Shown here piece by piece: positions 1 to 8,420 of a DNA stretch of 64,000 nucleotides. Positions within the stretch are counted from its first letter, which is position 1. Every line of letters begins with the position of its first letter. Source of the DNA: Paenibacillus tundrae (GTDB lineage Bacteria > Bacillota > Bacilli > Paenibacillales > Paenibacillaceae); contig NZ_CP145605.1 of NCBI RefSeq assembly GCF_036884255.1, positions 4,960,001 through 5,024,000 on the forward strand, given 5' to 3'. A program made the translations under genes and the position numbers. The notes beneath the pieces are model-generated. The model was not told the DNA's origin and ran no database searches. It saw only the letters and a list, made by a program, of their open reading frames with translations.

Positions 1-198
1 ATGATATTTTCGATTCAAATGTCAAGATATCTCACAATTTATTTGTATTCCACTACTAAAAAACAAGCTCATCAAAATACGAACTTACATATACTAGTTA
101 TTATTGGAATAGTAAGCGCAGTCTTTTAATTTATCCGAACATTAATTTATATTTAATCATTAATATTCGTATTTATTTAAAAACCGATGACATTGTTC
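1..198. other. AT-rich stretch, no gene seen
   Basis: No open frame with a ribosome binding site was found here. The stretch is AT-rich and lies upstream of the gcv promoter. It may be the intergenic region behind a gene outside the window. Confidence 0.5.
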
Positions 199-227
199 TT
201 GACATTACTATGCAATTCGCGTATTAA
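199..227 (+). promoter_or_regulatory. Promoter of the gcv operon
   Basis: A perfect -35 box TTGACA (199-204) is followed, after 17 bases, by the -10 box TATTAA (222-227). Transcription would start near 234, about 40 bases before the glycine riboswitch, which fits a housekeeping sigma-A promoter. No other promoter of this quality was seen before gcvT. Confidence 0.7.
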
Positions 228-275
228 TGGAAGGAGTAAAACTGTTTTCGTTGTGTGCAATATCGCGGATGAATG

Positions 276-496
276 TAAAGGGAGAGATTACCCAAACACC
301 CGAATCTGGATGTTCATGCGGTAACGCCGAAGGAGTAAACCACCCGACAAGCGGGCGGTGAATCTCTCAGGCAAAAGGACTTTTACGGGACGCAACTCTG
401 GAGAGCATCTACCCGCCCGGTAGGGCGTTACGATCACCCAAGGGGAAACCTGCTGCATTGGCGGCGGGGTAACTCTCAGGTACCAAGGACAGAGCC
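276..496 (+). promoter_or_regulatory. Tandem glycine riboswitch (two aptamers)
   Basis: Two consecutive glycine aptamers are visible. The first (about 276-384) has the GGAGAGA start, the conserved CCGAAGGAG core and the closing CTCTCAGGCAAAAGGAC. The second (about 385-496) begins near ACTCTGGAGAGC, has a core around CACCCAAGGGG and closes with CTCTCAGGTACCAAGGAC. This tandem layout is typical of Firmicute gcvT leaders, where glycine binding switches expression on. The genes that follow are gcvT, gcvPA and gcvPB, as expected. The aptamer boundaries were judged by eye from the conserved blocks. Confidence 0.93.
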
Positions 497-552
497 TAAG
501 AATACAGCGTGCTTCTGGCATGCCGGTTCTTTGGCCTGTCCTTTTCCTTTTT
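487..552 (+). terminator. Riboswitch expression-platform terminator
   Basis: The arm GGACAGAGCC (487-496) can pair with GGCCTGTCC (533-541), leaving a one-base bulge, and is followed by the T-rich run at 542-552. The 5' arm is also the closing strand of the second glycine aptamer. Glycine-bound aptamer and terminator are therefore mutually exclusive, which is the logic of an ON switch. Confidence 0.75.
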
Positions 553-738
553 CCCAAAAAAAGATGACATCAGGAACCAGACCGTGCGGCATAACGCATC
601 TCAGAAGTACGGCTTTAAGTAAGACTAATATTCATTAATCAACATACTTATACCATTTTTAATAACGATCATGTTCTTTCAATGATAATCCATATGCAAC
701 ACATTCAGCCGCTTGACGGCTAATGAAGAGGTGATTCG

Positions 739-1875
739 ATGTCTGATTTACTTAGAACTCCACTCTTTCCACTCTATCAGCAGTATGAAGGTGTACGTTG
801 CATTGACTTTGGCGGCTGGGAGCTGCCTGTACAATTTAGTGGCATCCAGAAGGAACACGAGGCTGTTCGTGAACGCGCTGGACTGTTTGATGTATCCCAT
901 ATGGGCGAATTCACCGTTCAGGGTGAGCAAGCGGAGGCTTTTTTACAGCAAATGACCACGAATGACGTAACTGCACTTGTTCCCGGTCAGGCACAGTATA
1001 CGTTGATGTGTTATCCCGATGGCGGTGTGGTGGATGACCTGCTCGTGTATAAGCTAGAGGAACAGCATTATATGTTAGTGGTTAATGCCTCCAACATCGA
1101 TAAGGATTGGGCATGGTTGGTAGAACATCTTGCTCCTGGGGTAACCATGACAAATGACTCTGAGCAGACTGCCCTTCTAGCACTGCAAGGTCCATTGTCT
1201 GTTGATATTCTCACAAAAGTTACGGACATCAATGTAGCTACTATTGAGCCGTTTCGTTTTGTACAGAATGCGGAAGTCTGCGGTGTAAAATTGCTGTTAT
1301 CCCGCACCGGATATACCGGCGAAGATGGCTTTGAACTATATGTTCCAGCAGATCAAGCAGCTACGGTATGGAACGGATTGATGCATGCTGGGGAGGATCA
1401 CGGATTAGTTCCGGCTGGGCTTGGTGCACGGGACACCCTACGCTTTGAAGCAAAATTACCTTTGTACGGACAGGAATTATCACCTACGATCTCCCCGCTG
1501 GAAGCTGGGGTTGGTATGTTTGTGAAGCTGAATTCTGGGCCTTTTATCGGACACGACGTATTATCCCAGCAGAAAAATGATGGGCCTGCTCGTAAATTAG
1601 TCGGTATCGAAGTGCTGGAGCGTGGAATTCCACGTCCCCATTACCCTCTTTACGCGGATGGTGTTCAGATTGGCGAAGTAACGACAGGCACACAATCCCC
1701 TACGCTGAAACGGAATCTTGGGTTAGCCCTCATTGACAGCAAATATGCTGCGCTAGGTACGCCACTGGAGATTGAGATTCGTGGCAAAAAACTAAAAGCC
1801 GAGGTCGTAAAGACCCCTTTTCATAAACGGACACGCACGCCTAAGACACCTACTCAAGGAGCTGATCAAGCATGA
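739..1875 (+). CDS. gcvT: Aminomethyltransferase, glycine cleavage T protein
   Basis: GcvT transfers the methylene group of the aminomethyl-lipoyl H protein to tetrahydrofolate and releases ammonia; it is a cytosolic part of the glycine cleavage system. The 378-residue product has the usual family length. It shows the N-terminal folate-binding GcvT fold (FGGWELPVQF, DVSHMGEF), the TGYTGEDGFELY segment near residue 190, the GLGARDTLRFEAKLPLYGQE block, and a C-terminal beta-barrel domain with GIPRPHYPLY. The ATG follows AGAGGTG. The stop overlaps the gcvPA start by 4 bases (ATGA), so the two are probably translationally coupled. Expression should follow the upstream glycine riboswitch. Confidence 0.97.
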   Translation: MSDLLRTPLFPLYQQYEGVRCIDFGGWELPVQFSGIQKEHEAVRERAGLFDVSHMGEFTVQGEQAEAFLQQMTTNDVTALVPGQAQYTLMCYPDGGVVDDLLVYKLEEQHYMLVVNASNIDKDWAWLVEHLAPGVTMTNDSEQTALLALQGPLSVDILTKVTDINVATIEPFRFVQNAEVCGVKLLLSRTGYTGEDGFELYVPADQAATVWNGLMHAGEDHGLVPAGLGARDTLRFEAKLPLYGQELSPTISPLEAGVGMFVKLNSGPFIGHDVLSQQKNDGPARKLVGIEVLERGIPRPHYPLYADGVQIGEVTTGTQSPTLKRNLGLALIDSKYAALGTPLEIEIRGKKLKAEVVKTPFHKRTRTPKTPTQGADQA

Positions 1876-3227
1876 CCAAGCACCGTTACATTCCTATGAC
1901 CGAGCAGGATCAGAGCGCTATGCTGGCAACAGTTGGTGTAGACACGATTGAAGATCTCTTCCGAGATATCCCGCAGGAGATTCGTTATCAGGGCGAGCTT
2001 CCCGTATCCTCTAGGTTAGATGAATATGCTCTTACACGTCATATGTCCAAACAAGCTGGAGCCAATGCCAACTTCGAGACACACGCAAGCTTTCTTGGTG
2101 CAGGCATCTATGACCACCATATACCTTCTGTCATTAATCATGTAATCTCCCGTTCAGAATTCTATACTGCATATACACCGTACCAGCCTGAAATTAGTCA
2201 GGGCGAACTTCAAGCTATATTTGAATTTCAATCATATATTTGTGAATTAACAGGCATGGCCGTGGCCAATGCAAGTATGTACGATGGTGCGACAGCTTTT
2301 GCAGAAGCAGGGAATTTGGCAGCAGCAGCTACTCGCCGTAAACAATTGATCGTATCCCGCACCGTCCACCCGGAAGCACGCCAAGTATTGAAAGCCTATG
2401 CTCATGGTCTAAGTCTCGATATCGTCGAGATCGGGTATCAGAACGGAGTAACCGACTGGGATGCCTTACAAGCTACTATTTCAGAAGATACAGCCGCAGT
2501 CATGATTCAAAGCCCGAACTTCTTCGGTGCCATTGAACCGATTCAACAAGCAGCTGACCTTGCTCATGCACATAAAAGCCTACTTGTTGTCAGTGCCAAT
2601 CCAATATCACTTGGACTGCTAGAAGCTCCTGGCAAGCTTGGGGCTGACATTGTTGTCGGCGACGCTCAACCTTTGGGAATTGCCGCATCACTGGGCGGGC
2701 CAACATGTGGATATTTTGCTGTATCACAGGCTCATATGCGCCGTATTCCTGGTCGAATCGTAGGTCAGACGACTGATCGTAATGGCAAACGCGGCTTCGT
2801 ATTAACGCTTCAGGCACGCGAACAACATATCCGCCGGGAAAAGGCGACGTCTAACATTTGTTCCAACCAAGCCTTGCTTGCACTCAGCGCATCCGTGTAC
2901 ATGTCCACATTGGGAAGACAGGGCATGATCGATGTAGCCGATCTCAATTTGCAGAAGAGTCATTATGCACTCGAAGTGTTCAAAGCTATCCCTGGTGTAA
3001 AAGCAACCTTCAACGCACCAACGTTTAACGAGTTCGTCATTCAATTGCCTGAAGGAACAAACGTTGATACCCTGCAACTAGCATTGCTGGATAAAGGTTT
3101 TATCGGTGGTTACGAACTCGGCCGGGAGTATCCCGAGCTTGCCGGACATATGTTAATCGCAGTTACGGAGCGACGCACCAAAGAAGAAATTGACGAATTC
3201 GCACGAGCATTGGAGGGATCGTTGTGA
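1872..3227 (+). CDS. gcvPA: Glycine dehydrogenase (decarboxylating) subunit 1
   Basis: GcvPA is the N-terminal half of the split, PLP-dependent P protein. Together with GcvPB it decarboxylates glycine and passes the aminomethyl group to lipoyl-GcvH. The 451-residue length matches Firmicute GcvPA, which lacks the PLP lysine. Recognisable segments are FLGAGIYDHHIPSVI, the TAYTPYQPEISQGELQ block, GMAVANASMYDGATA and GGPTCGYFA. It starts within the gcvT stop and ends within the gcvPB start (a 4-base GTGA overlap), so the three genes form a tight operon. No gcvH is in the window, so the lipoyl carrier must be encoded elsewhere. Confidence 0.97.
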   Translation: MTKHRYIPMTEQDQSAMLATVGVDTIEDLFRDIPQEIRYQGELPVSSRLDEYALTRHMSKQAGANANFETHASFLGAGIYDHHIPSVINHVISRSEFYTAYTPYQPEISQGELQAIFEFQSYICELTGMAVANASMYDGATAFAEAGNLAAAATRRKQLIVSRTVHPEARQVLKAYAHGLSLDIVEIGYQNGVTDWDALQATISEDTAAVMIQSPNFFGAIEPIQQAADLAHAHKSLLVVSANPISLGLLEAPGKLGADIVVGDAQPLGIAASLGGPTCGYFAVSQAHMRRIPGRIVGQTTDRNGKRGFVLTLQAREQHIRREKATSNICSNQALLALSASVYMSTLGRQGMIDVADLNLQKSHYALEVFKAIPGVKATFNAPTFNEFVIQLPEGTNVDTLQLALLDKGFIGGYELGREYPELAGHMLIAVTERRTKEEIDEFARALEGSL

Positions 3228-4789
3228 GCCAAGAAACGAAAACATCACTAGGGCAAACTGAGTCAGCACCTGCTACTGCATCGCCGGTGAACACCGAAAC
3301 CGAATTGAAGAATACTGCTTCAACAGCATCTCCTGCTCCTGAACAGACTCTCATATTCGAACTTAGCAGCCCTGGACGTGTGGCTTATTCCCTACCGGAA
3401 TGTGACGTGCCTCGCCAAGATCCCGGAGCTTTGATTCCCCGGGAAATGCTACGGTCAGAAGCAGCTGCGTTACCTGAAGTATTCGAAGTCGATGTCATTC
3501 GTCACTATACAGCTCTATCCCGCCGTAACTTCGGAGTAGATAATGGATTTTACCCACTCGGCTCCTGTACGATGAAATACAATCCCAAAATTAACGAGGA
3601 TGTTGCACGCTACAGTGGATTCGCCAAAATCCACCCATATCAGCATGAGTCCAGTATTCAAGGTGCTCTTGAGCTGTTGTACACACTACAAAAGGATCTT
3701 GCTGGCCTGACTGGCATGGATGCCGTAACTTTACAACCAGCTGCAGGCGCCCATGGCGAATGGACGGGGCTTATGATGATTCGGGCCTACCATGAAAGTC
3801 GTGGTGAAGTACGTACCAAAGTAATCGTGCCTGATTCATCCCATGGAACCAATCCAGCCAGTGCAACGGTTGCTGGGTTCGAGACGGTAACCATTCCTTC
3901 GCGAGCGGATGGCCTTGTTGACCTGGATGCACTTCGCGGGGCAGTGGGCAACGACACAGCTGCATTGATGCTTACGAATCCTAATACGCTTGGTCTGTTC
4001 GAGAAGGATATCCAGGAGATCGCTTCAATTGTGCATGAGGCAGGCGGATTATTGTATTATGATGGCGCTAATTCAAACGCAATTATGGGCATTACCCGTC
4101 CGGGAGACATGGGCTTTGATGTCGTACATCTGAACTTGCACAAAACAATGAGTACCCCACATGGTGGCGGCGGCCCTGGTGCTGGCCCTGTTGGTGTGAA
4201 AAGCCGTCTCGTGCCTTATTTGCCTAAACCGATGGTGATCAAAAATGATCAAGGCCTCTATGCTCTGGATTATGAAGGCGATCGATCCATCGGACGTGTC
4301 AAAGCGTACTATGGCAACTTCGGCATTTTGGTACGTGCTTATGCTTACATGCGTACGTATGGCCCCGAGGGACTGCGACGTGTATCCGAATGTGCCGTGC
4401 TTAATGCAAATTATATGATGGCACGTCTTGCACCTTATTACGAAATTCCATACCCAGGTGTATGTAAACATGAATTCGTGATGTCCGGCCGTGGATTGAA
4501 GCAATATGGTGTTCGTACATTGGACGTTGCCAAGCGGTTGCTTGATTTTGGCTATCATCCCCCAACGGTCTATTTCCCACTTAATGTGGAGGAATGCATT
4601 ATGATTGAGCCTACCGAGACTGAAAGTAAAGAAACACTCGATGGATTCATTGATACGATGATCCGCATTGCGAAGGAAGCAGAAGAAACACCTGAACTGG
4701 TGCTTAATGCTCCTTACGGCACACCTGTAACTCGTCTGGACGAAACAACCGCTGCTCGTAAACCTGTATTGAACTGCGCTTGCAGTTAG
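3224..4789 (+). CDS. gcvPB: Glycine dehydrogenase (decarboxylating) subunit 2
   Basis: GcvPB is the PLP-binding half of the P protein. The likely PLP lysine lies in HLNLHKTMSTPHGGGGPG, and the conserved GFYPLGSCTMKYNPK and QPAAGAHGEW blocks are present. The start is GTG behind GGAGGG and overlaps the gcvPA stop by 4 bases. At 521 residues it is about 30 longer than the B. subtilis protein as I recall it. The excess is a Ser/Thr/Ala/Pro/Glu-rich, probably disordered tail (about residues 1-40) before the conserved LIFELSSPGRVAYSLPE start. An internal start would remove the tail, but no better ribosome binding site was seen there. Confidence 0.96.
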   Translation: MSQETKTSLGQTESAPATASPVNTETELKNTASTASPAPEQTLIFELSSPGRVAYSLPECDVPRQDPGALIPREMLRSEAAALPEVFEVDVIRHYTALSRRNFGVDNGFYPLGSCTMKYNPKINEDVARYSGFAKIHPYQHESSIQGALELLYTLQKDLAGLTGMDAVTLQPAAGAHGEWTGLMMIRAYHESRGEVRTKVIVPDSSHGTNPASATVAGFETVTIPSRADGLVDLDALRGAVGNDTAALMLTNPNTLGLFEKDIQEIASIVHEAGGLLYYDGANSNAIMGITRPGDMGFDVVHLNLHKTMSTPHGGGGPGAGPVGVKSRLVPYLPKPMVIKNDQGLYALDYEGDRSIGRVKAYYGNFGILVRAYAYMRTYGPEGLRRVSECAVLNANYMMARLAPYYEIPYPGVCKHEFVMSGRGLKQYGVRTLDVAKRLLDFGYHPPTVYFPLNVEECIMIEPTETESKETLDGFIDTMIRIAKEAEETPELVLNAPYGTPVTRLDETTAARKPVLNCACS

Positions 4790-5123
4790 GACATTTTGAA
4801 TCTTATTTGAGGGCAAATCAGACTTAAAGACATTTCCACTGCCTTTCCGTTGCCTTACCTGAGCCTTTTCGCTGACTTTCCACTGATTTTCCACTGACTT
4901 TCTGTCATACTTCATCTGTGTTGGCTACCTCTTGCGTAGATCGGTACGTCTGTGGAAATTTCCTTGGTTGGAACGTAAATTGGGCACAACCTGCTTCTTT
5001 TGGAACAAAAAGTTATATTACACTTGCTCCTTTCAAAGTTATAGAACGTGCCTAATCAAATCATTGTTCACACAAAAGCTCTTGCGGATTATACCTCTGC
5101 AAGAGCTTTTGTATGTTACTTTT
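4790..5123. other. Post-gcv intergenic region, no gene seen
   Basis: This stretch follows gcvPB. It contains several copies of the pattern TTTCCACTG or similar near 4820-4910 and the terminator-like hairpin listed at 5073-5111. Reading frames crossing it are antisense to gcvPB or lack ribosome binding sites. It leads directly into the repeat array that starts near 5124. Confidence 0.5.
5073..5111 (+). terminator. Candidate gcv operon terminator
   Basis: A perfect 13-base inverted repeat (CAAAAGCTCTTGC and GCAAGAGCTTTTG) surrounds a 13-base loop. The arm ends in TTTTG and is followed by T-rich sequence. It is symmetrical enough to act on either strand. It lies 284 bases past the gcvPB stop, and no better hairpin was seen closer. 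Confidence 0.55.
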
Positions 5124-5400
5124 CTCTTTTGCTGATGGCATTGTTGCTGCCAGTTGCTTTTGTCTTCTTACGGAAACTAGCGTTGCCGCCCAGTTACTTT
5201 TCCCTTCTTACAGATACCAGTGTTACCACCCCGTTGCTTTCCTCTTCTTACGAAGACTAGCGTTGCCGCCCAGTCGCTTTCCCTTCTTACGGATACCAGT
5301 GTTACTACCCCGACACTTTCACCTTCATACGAAAACTAGCGTTGCCGCCCAGTCGCTTTCCCCTTCTTACGGATACCAGTGTTGCGCCCCATCATGCTGT
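5124..5400. repeat. Tandem array, about 7 units of 40 bp in two alternating variants
   Basis: Units begin near 5124, 5164, 5204, 5244, 5283, 5323 and 5363. Most open with CTTCTTACGG or a close variant. Two versions alternate: one reads ACTAGCGTTGCCGCCCAG after the opener, the other ATACCAGTGTTACCACCCCG, giving an 80-bp higher-order period. The first and last units are degenerate. There are no spacers between units. Because 40 is not a multiple of three, frames crossing the array change reading phase at every unit, so it is unlikely to encode protein. Confidence 0.85.
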
Positions 5401-5482
5401 TAGAACATGTCTTAAACATAGGTAAGCTGTATTCAGATCAATTATGGCGTCTATATATTACTCGCGTCTAGATTGGTTTATG

Positions 5483-5720
5483 GGCTCACATGGTGATGTC
5501 CAGTGGGATTTTCGGCTCCAGACACTGGCTTATAACCGTGAGCGACACCACCGGTCCATAAGATACTCTATGAATCATGACATCTTATTGAGCCCGTAGG
5601 CTCACACACGGTGGCGTCCGTCGTAGTTCTTAACTCCAGACTGGCTTATGCCTCTGAAGGGACAGCACTGACTCAAGATATTCTAAGGAATCCAGGACAT
5701 CTTATTTGGCCTATAGGCTC
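5483..5720. repeat. Degenerate 117-bp direct repeat, two copies plus a partial third
   Basis: Segments starting at 5483, 5599 and 5716 share GGCTCA, and the first two also share a later block with CTCCAGAC...CTGGCTTAT, GACA and CATCTTATT. Spacing is 116-117 bases. The copies have drifted considerably, which suggests an old duplication. No ribosome binding site or conserved frame was seen. Confidence 0.6.
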
Positions 5721-5899
5721 AATTTTTCAATTTTTAGGAACACCAGACACGTTATTTCTCGAAACCATCGGCTATTATATCGAAAAACGGCTATATTTTC
5801 CGATATAACGCGTCTCAGGTTCTTTAGATTTCTGCAGGCGCTTCAAACACCTGAATAAGATGTCTCAGATTCTTTAGAACTGAGTGCCTACTACTCACC

Positions 5900-6165
5900 A
5901 CTTAAAAGTCATTGCTAGGAACTTAGCACTTGCGACTTGCGACTTGCATCTTACCACTTGCATTTAGAACTCAAATCTTGGCTCTTTGCACTTAGCACTC
6001 GGCTCTCGGCTCTTGGCTCTTCACATAGCACTGATACTTGGCTCTCGGCATTGGCAAGTGACCCTAGCTCTCAGCACTTGATATTTGGCTCTCGGCATTT
6101 GGTAAGTGACCCTAGCTCTCAGCACTTGCACTCGGCTCTTGGCATCTAGCTCTTAGCATGAGCTA
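5900..6165. repeat. Low-complexity satellite-like region (GGCTCT / GCACTT words)
   Basis: The sequence is dominated by short words such as CTTGCGACTTGC, GGCTCTCGGC, CTTGGCTCT and TTAGCACT. Within it, 6038-6080 and 6085-6128 are near-identical direct repeats of about 43 bases with a period of 47, containing AAGTGACCCTAGCTCTCAGC. The composition differs from the surrounding sequence. No coding signal was recognised. Confidence 0.75.
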
Positions 6166-6201
6166 ATCGACTCAATAGTTTCCCTACTTATATCAGAAGA
6201 A

Positions 6202-6231
6202 GCCGGCATCTACTGTTAGGTAGATTCCGGC
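6202..6231. other. Hairpin of unknown role
   Basis: GCCGGCATCTAC (6202-6213) pairs with GTAGATTCCGGC (6220-6231) apart from one mismatch, with a 6-base loop. It has no T run, so it is probably not a stand-alone terminator. It lies between the repeat region and the pts terminator. Confidence 0.45.
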
Positions 6232-6248
6232 AACATGCTGCTCGAAAC

Positions 6249-6287
6249 AAAAAAAGCCAGTAACCGCTATAACAGCGGATACTGGCA
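6249..6287 (-). terminator. Terminator of the pts operon
   Basis: On the minus strand, GCCAGTATCCGCTG pairs with AGCGGTTACTGGC around a short loop and is followed by seven T. It lies about 75 bases past the ptsI stop and is a convincing rho-independent terminator. Confidence 0.85.
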
Positions 6288-6360
6288 AAATCGCTGCATT
6301 AACGCAGCTCATTATCGGAAAAAAGAAGACCTTTAAGCTCCGGAGGAAACCCCCGCAAAA

Positions 6361-8073
6361 TTACGCTTGAATGCTTTGAACCAATTCAACGACTTGTTCA
6401 GCCGTTTGCATATCCAATGCTTTGGCAGCCAATTCTTGCATGTCCGCACGGGACAGCTTCGTGATCTGGCTACGTGCGGGCAGAATGGATGTTGCGCTCA
6501 TGCTGAACTCATCAAGTCCAAGACCGAGCAACAATGGAATTGCGGTTTCGTCTCCCGCCATTTCCCCACACATGCCAACCCATTTTCCTTCACGGTGAGC
6601 TGCATCAATGACCATTTTAACCAAGCGCAAGATGGCAGGGTTATATGGTTGATACAGGTAAGATACACGTTCGTTCATACGGTCAGCAGCCATTGTGTAT
6701 TGAATCAGATCGTTTGTTCCGATACTGAAGAAATCCACTTCTTTAGCAAACTGATCCGCCAGAACTGCAGTCGAAGGAATTTCGACCATGATTCCGAGTT
6801 GAATGCTGTCTGAAACAGCGATACCTTCAGCAACGAGCTTCTCCTTCTCTTCGAGCAGGACAGCTTTTGCTTCACGGAATTCACCCAGTGTTGCGATCAT
6901 TGGGAACATGACACGCAAGTTACCGTGTACGCTTGCACGCAACAATGCACGCAATTGTGTACGGAAGATATCCAGGCGATCCAGACACAGACGAACTGCG
7001 CGGAAGCCGAGGAATGGGTTCATTTCTTTTGGCAGATCCAGGTATGGAAGCTCTTTGTCTCCACCGATATCGAGTGTACGAACAACGACAGGTTTGCCTT
7101 CCATTTTTTCCAATACCGCTTTGTAAGCATTATACTGGATGTCCTCGGAAGGAAGCTTGTCTCTGCCCATGTACAAGAACTCCGTACGATACAGACCTAC
7201 AGCCTCTCCACCGTTCTCTAGAACGCCAGCAACATCATTTGGAGTACCAATGTTTGCTGCGAGTTCCACATGAACGTTGTCCACAGTAACGGTTGGCTCG
7301 TCACGCAGTTTTCTCCACTCCGCACGTTGTGCGTCATACTGCTCCTGTTTGGCGCGGTATTCAGCAACAACCTCGTCTGTAGGATTAACCAAGACTTGAC
7401 CATCCAGACCGTCCACAATAATCAGATCGCCTTGTTTCGCTTGAGCCAGAATGTCTTTGGTACCAACAACAGCTGGAATTTCAAGCGAGCGCGCCATAAT
7501 TGCGGAGTGAGAAGTACGTCCACCAATGTTCGTAGCAAAACCTTTAACGAATTGGCGATTCAATTGCGCTGTGTCGGAAGGTGTAAGATCCTCCGCAAGC
7601 ACGATGACTTCTTCACTGATCTCTGCGGGACTCATGAAGTCGATACCAAGCAAGTGATTTAGCACACGTTTGGTAACGTCACGCATATCTGCTGCACGTT
7701 CTTGAAGATATGCACTTTTCATGTTCTCGAACATGGAGATAAATTGAGATGCTGTTTCATTCAATGCATATTCTGCATTAACCATGTCATCAGCAATTTT
7801 TGCTTTTACCGGATCAATAAGTTCCGGGTCATTTAGAATGAGCAAATGCGAAGCAAAAATCTCAGCTTTTTTCTCGCCAAGCTCTTGTAAAGTACGCTCT
7901 TTGATCGCCTCAAGCTCAGCCTGGGATTTACCCAGAGCTGAGTCGAGTTTCGCGATCTCTGCGTCAACGTCGTTAATTTGGCGTTTTTCTACAGAGTAAT
8001 CAGGATGCTCCAAGATAAACGCCTTGGCGATAGCAATACCCGCCGAAGCCGCGATCCCGGAAACATTAAGCAT
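6361..8073 (-). CDS. ptsI: PTS enzyme I (phosphoenolpyruvate-protein phosphotransferase)
   Basis: Enzyme I takes phosphate from phosphoenolpyruvate and passes it to HPr, the first step of the PTS phosphorelay in the cytosol. The product has the N-terminal HPr-binding/swivelling domain, with the phosphorylated histidine in GGRTSHSAIMARS, and a C-terminal PEP-binding barrel with GLYRTEFLYMGRD, FRAVRLCLDR and the SIGTNDLIQY and GMCGEMAGD motifs. The start was placed at ATG 8073 (MLNVSGIAASAGIAI), which matches family N-termini and overlaps the ptsH stop by 8 bases; an upstream in-frame ATG at 8106 lies inside ptsH. This gives 570 residues, the usual length. It is the last gene of ptsG-ptsH-ptsI. 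Confidence 0.97.
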   Translation of the reverse strand: MLNVSGIAASAGIAIAKAFILEHPDYSVEKRQINDVDAEIAKLDSALGKSQAELEAIKERTLQELGEKKAEIFASHLLILNDPELIDPVKAKIADDMVNAEYALNETASQFISMFENMKSAYLQERAADMRDVTKRVLNHLLGIDFMSPAEISEEVIVLAEDLTPSDTAQLNRQFVKGFATNIGGRTSHSAIMARSLEIPAVVGTKDILAQAKQGDLIIVDGLDGQVLVNPTDEVVAEYRAKQEQYDAQRAEWRKLRDEPTVTVDNVHVELAANIGTPNDVAGVLENGGEAVGLYRTEFLYMGRDKLPSEDIQYNAYKAVLEKMEGKPVVVRTLDIGGDKELPYLDLPKEMNPFLGFRAVRLCLDRLDIFRTQLRALLRASVHGNLRVMFPMIATLGEFREAKAVLLEEKEKLVAEGIAVSDSIQLGIMVEIPSTAVLADQFAKEVDFFSIGTNDLIQYTMAADRMNERVSYLYQPYNPAILRLVKMVIDAAHREGKWVGMCGEMAGDETAIPLLLGLGLDEFSMSATSILPARSQITKLSRADMQELAAKALDMQTAEQVVELVQSIQA

Positions 8074-8341
8074 TAATTTCGCCCAACCCTTCGTTAACCA
8101 TAACATCAGTCAAAGCTTGAAGAGCTTCTGCTTCGCCTTCACCTTCAACGATAATGCTGATTGTGTCACCTTGCTCCAAACCAAGGGAAAGAACGCCCAG
8201 GATGGATTTCAATGTTACTTTTTTACCGTTAGCTTCTGCAAAGGATTCTGCACCTTTGAATTTGTTTGCTGTATTTACCAAGGCTGTCGCCGGACGTGCG
8301 TGGATACCATCTTCGTCTGTAATTCTGAATGTTTGTTGCAT
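8066..8341 (-). CDS. ptsH: Phosphocarrier protein HPr
   Basis: HPr carries phosphate from enzyme I to the sugar-specific EII proteins. The catalytic histidine is in GIHARPA (residue 14 from the chosen start). The regulatory serine lies in LKSILGV at residue 46, the site of HPr kinase and CcpA signalling in Firmicutes. The start at 8341 (MQQTFRITDEDG) fits the usual HPr N-terminus and a length of 91 residues; upstream in-frame starts would add residues not seen in the family. The gene lies 79 bases after ptsG and overlaps ptsI. Confidence 0.96.
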   Translation of the reverse strand: MQQTFRITDEDGIHARPATALVNTANKFKGAESFAEANGKKVTLKSILGVLSLGLEQGDTISIIVEGEGEAEALQALTDVMVNEGLGEINA

Positions 8342-8420
8342 TACAATCATCTCACTTTCGCAATTTGTTTTTTTAGGCATTGCATATATTTACACTTGCT
8401 TGCCATCATCGTAACACTTC

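Noticed and set aside
4073..4915. 280-codon open frame on the minus strand across the gcvPB end
   Set aside because: It is antisense to gcvPB, has no ribosome binding site or recognisable domain, and its length reflects the codon bias of gcvPB.
5124..5400. Possible CRISPR array
   Set aside because: The units are contiguous with no unique spacers, and no cas genes are near.
5113..5403. 96-codon frame across the 40-bp repeat array, suggestive of a repeat protein
   Set aside because: The unit of 40 bases is not a multiple of three, so each unit reads in a different phase; no ribosome binding site is present.
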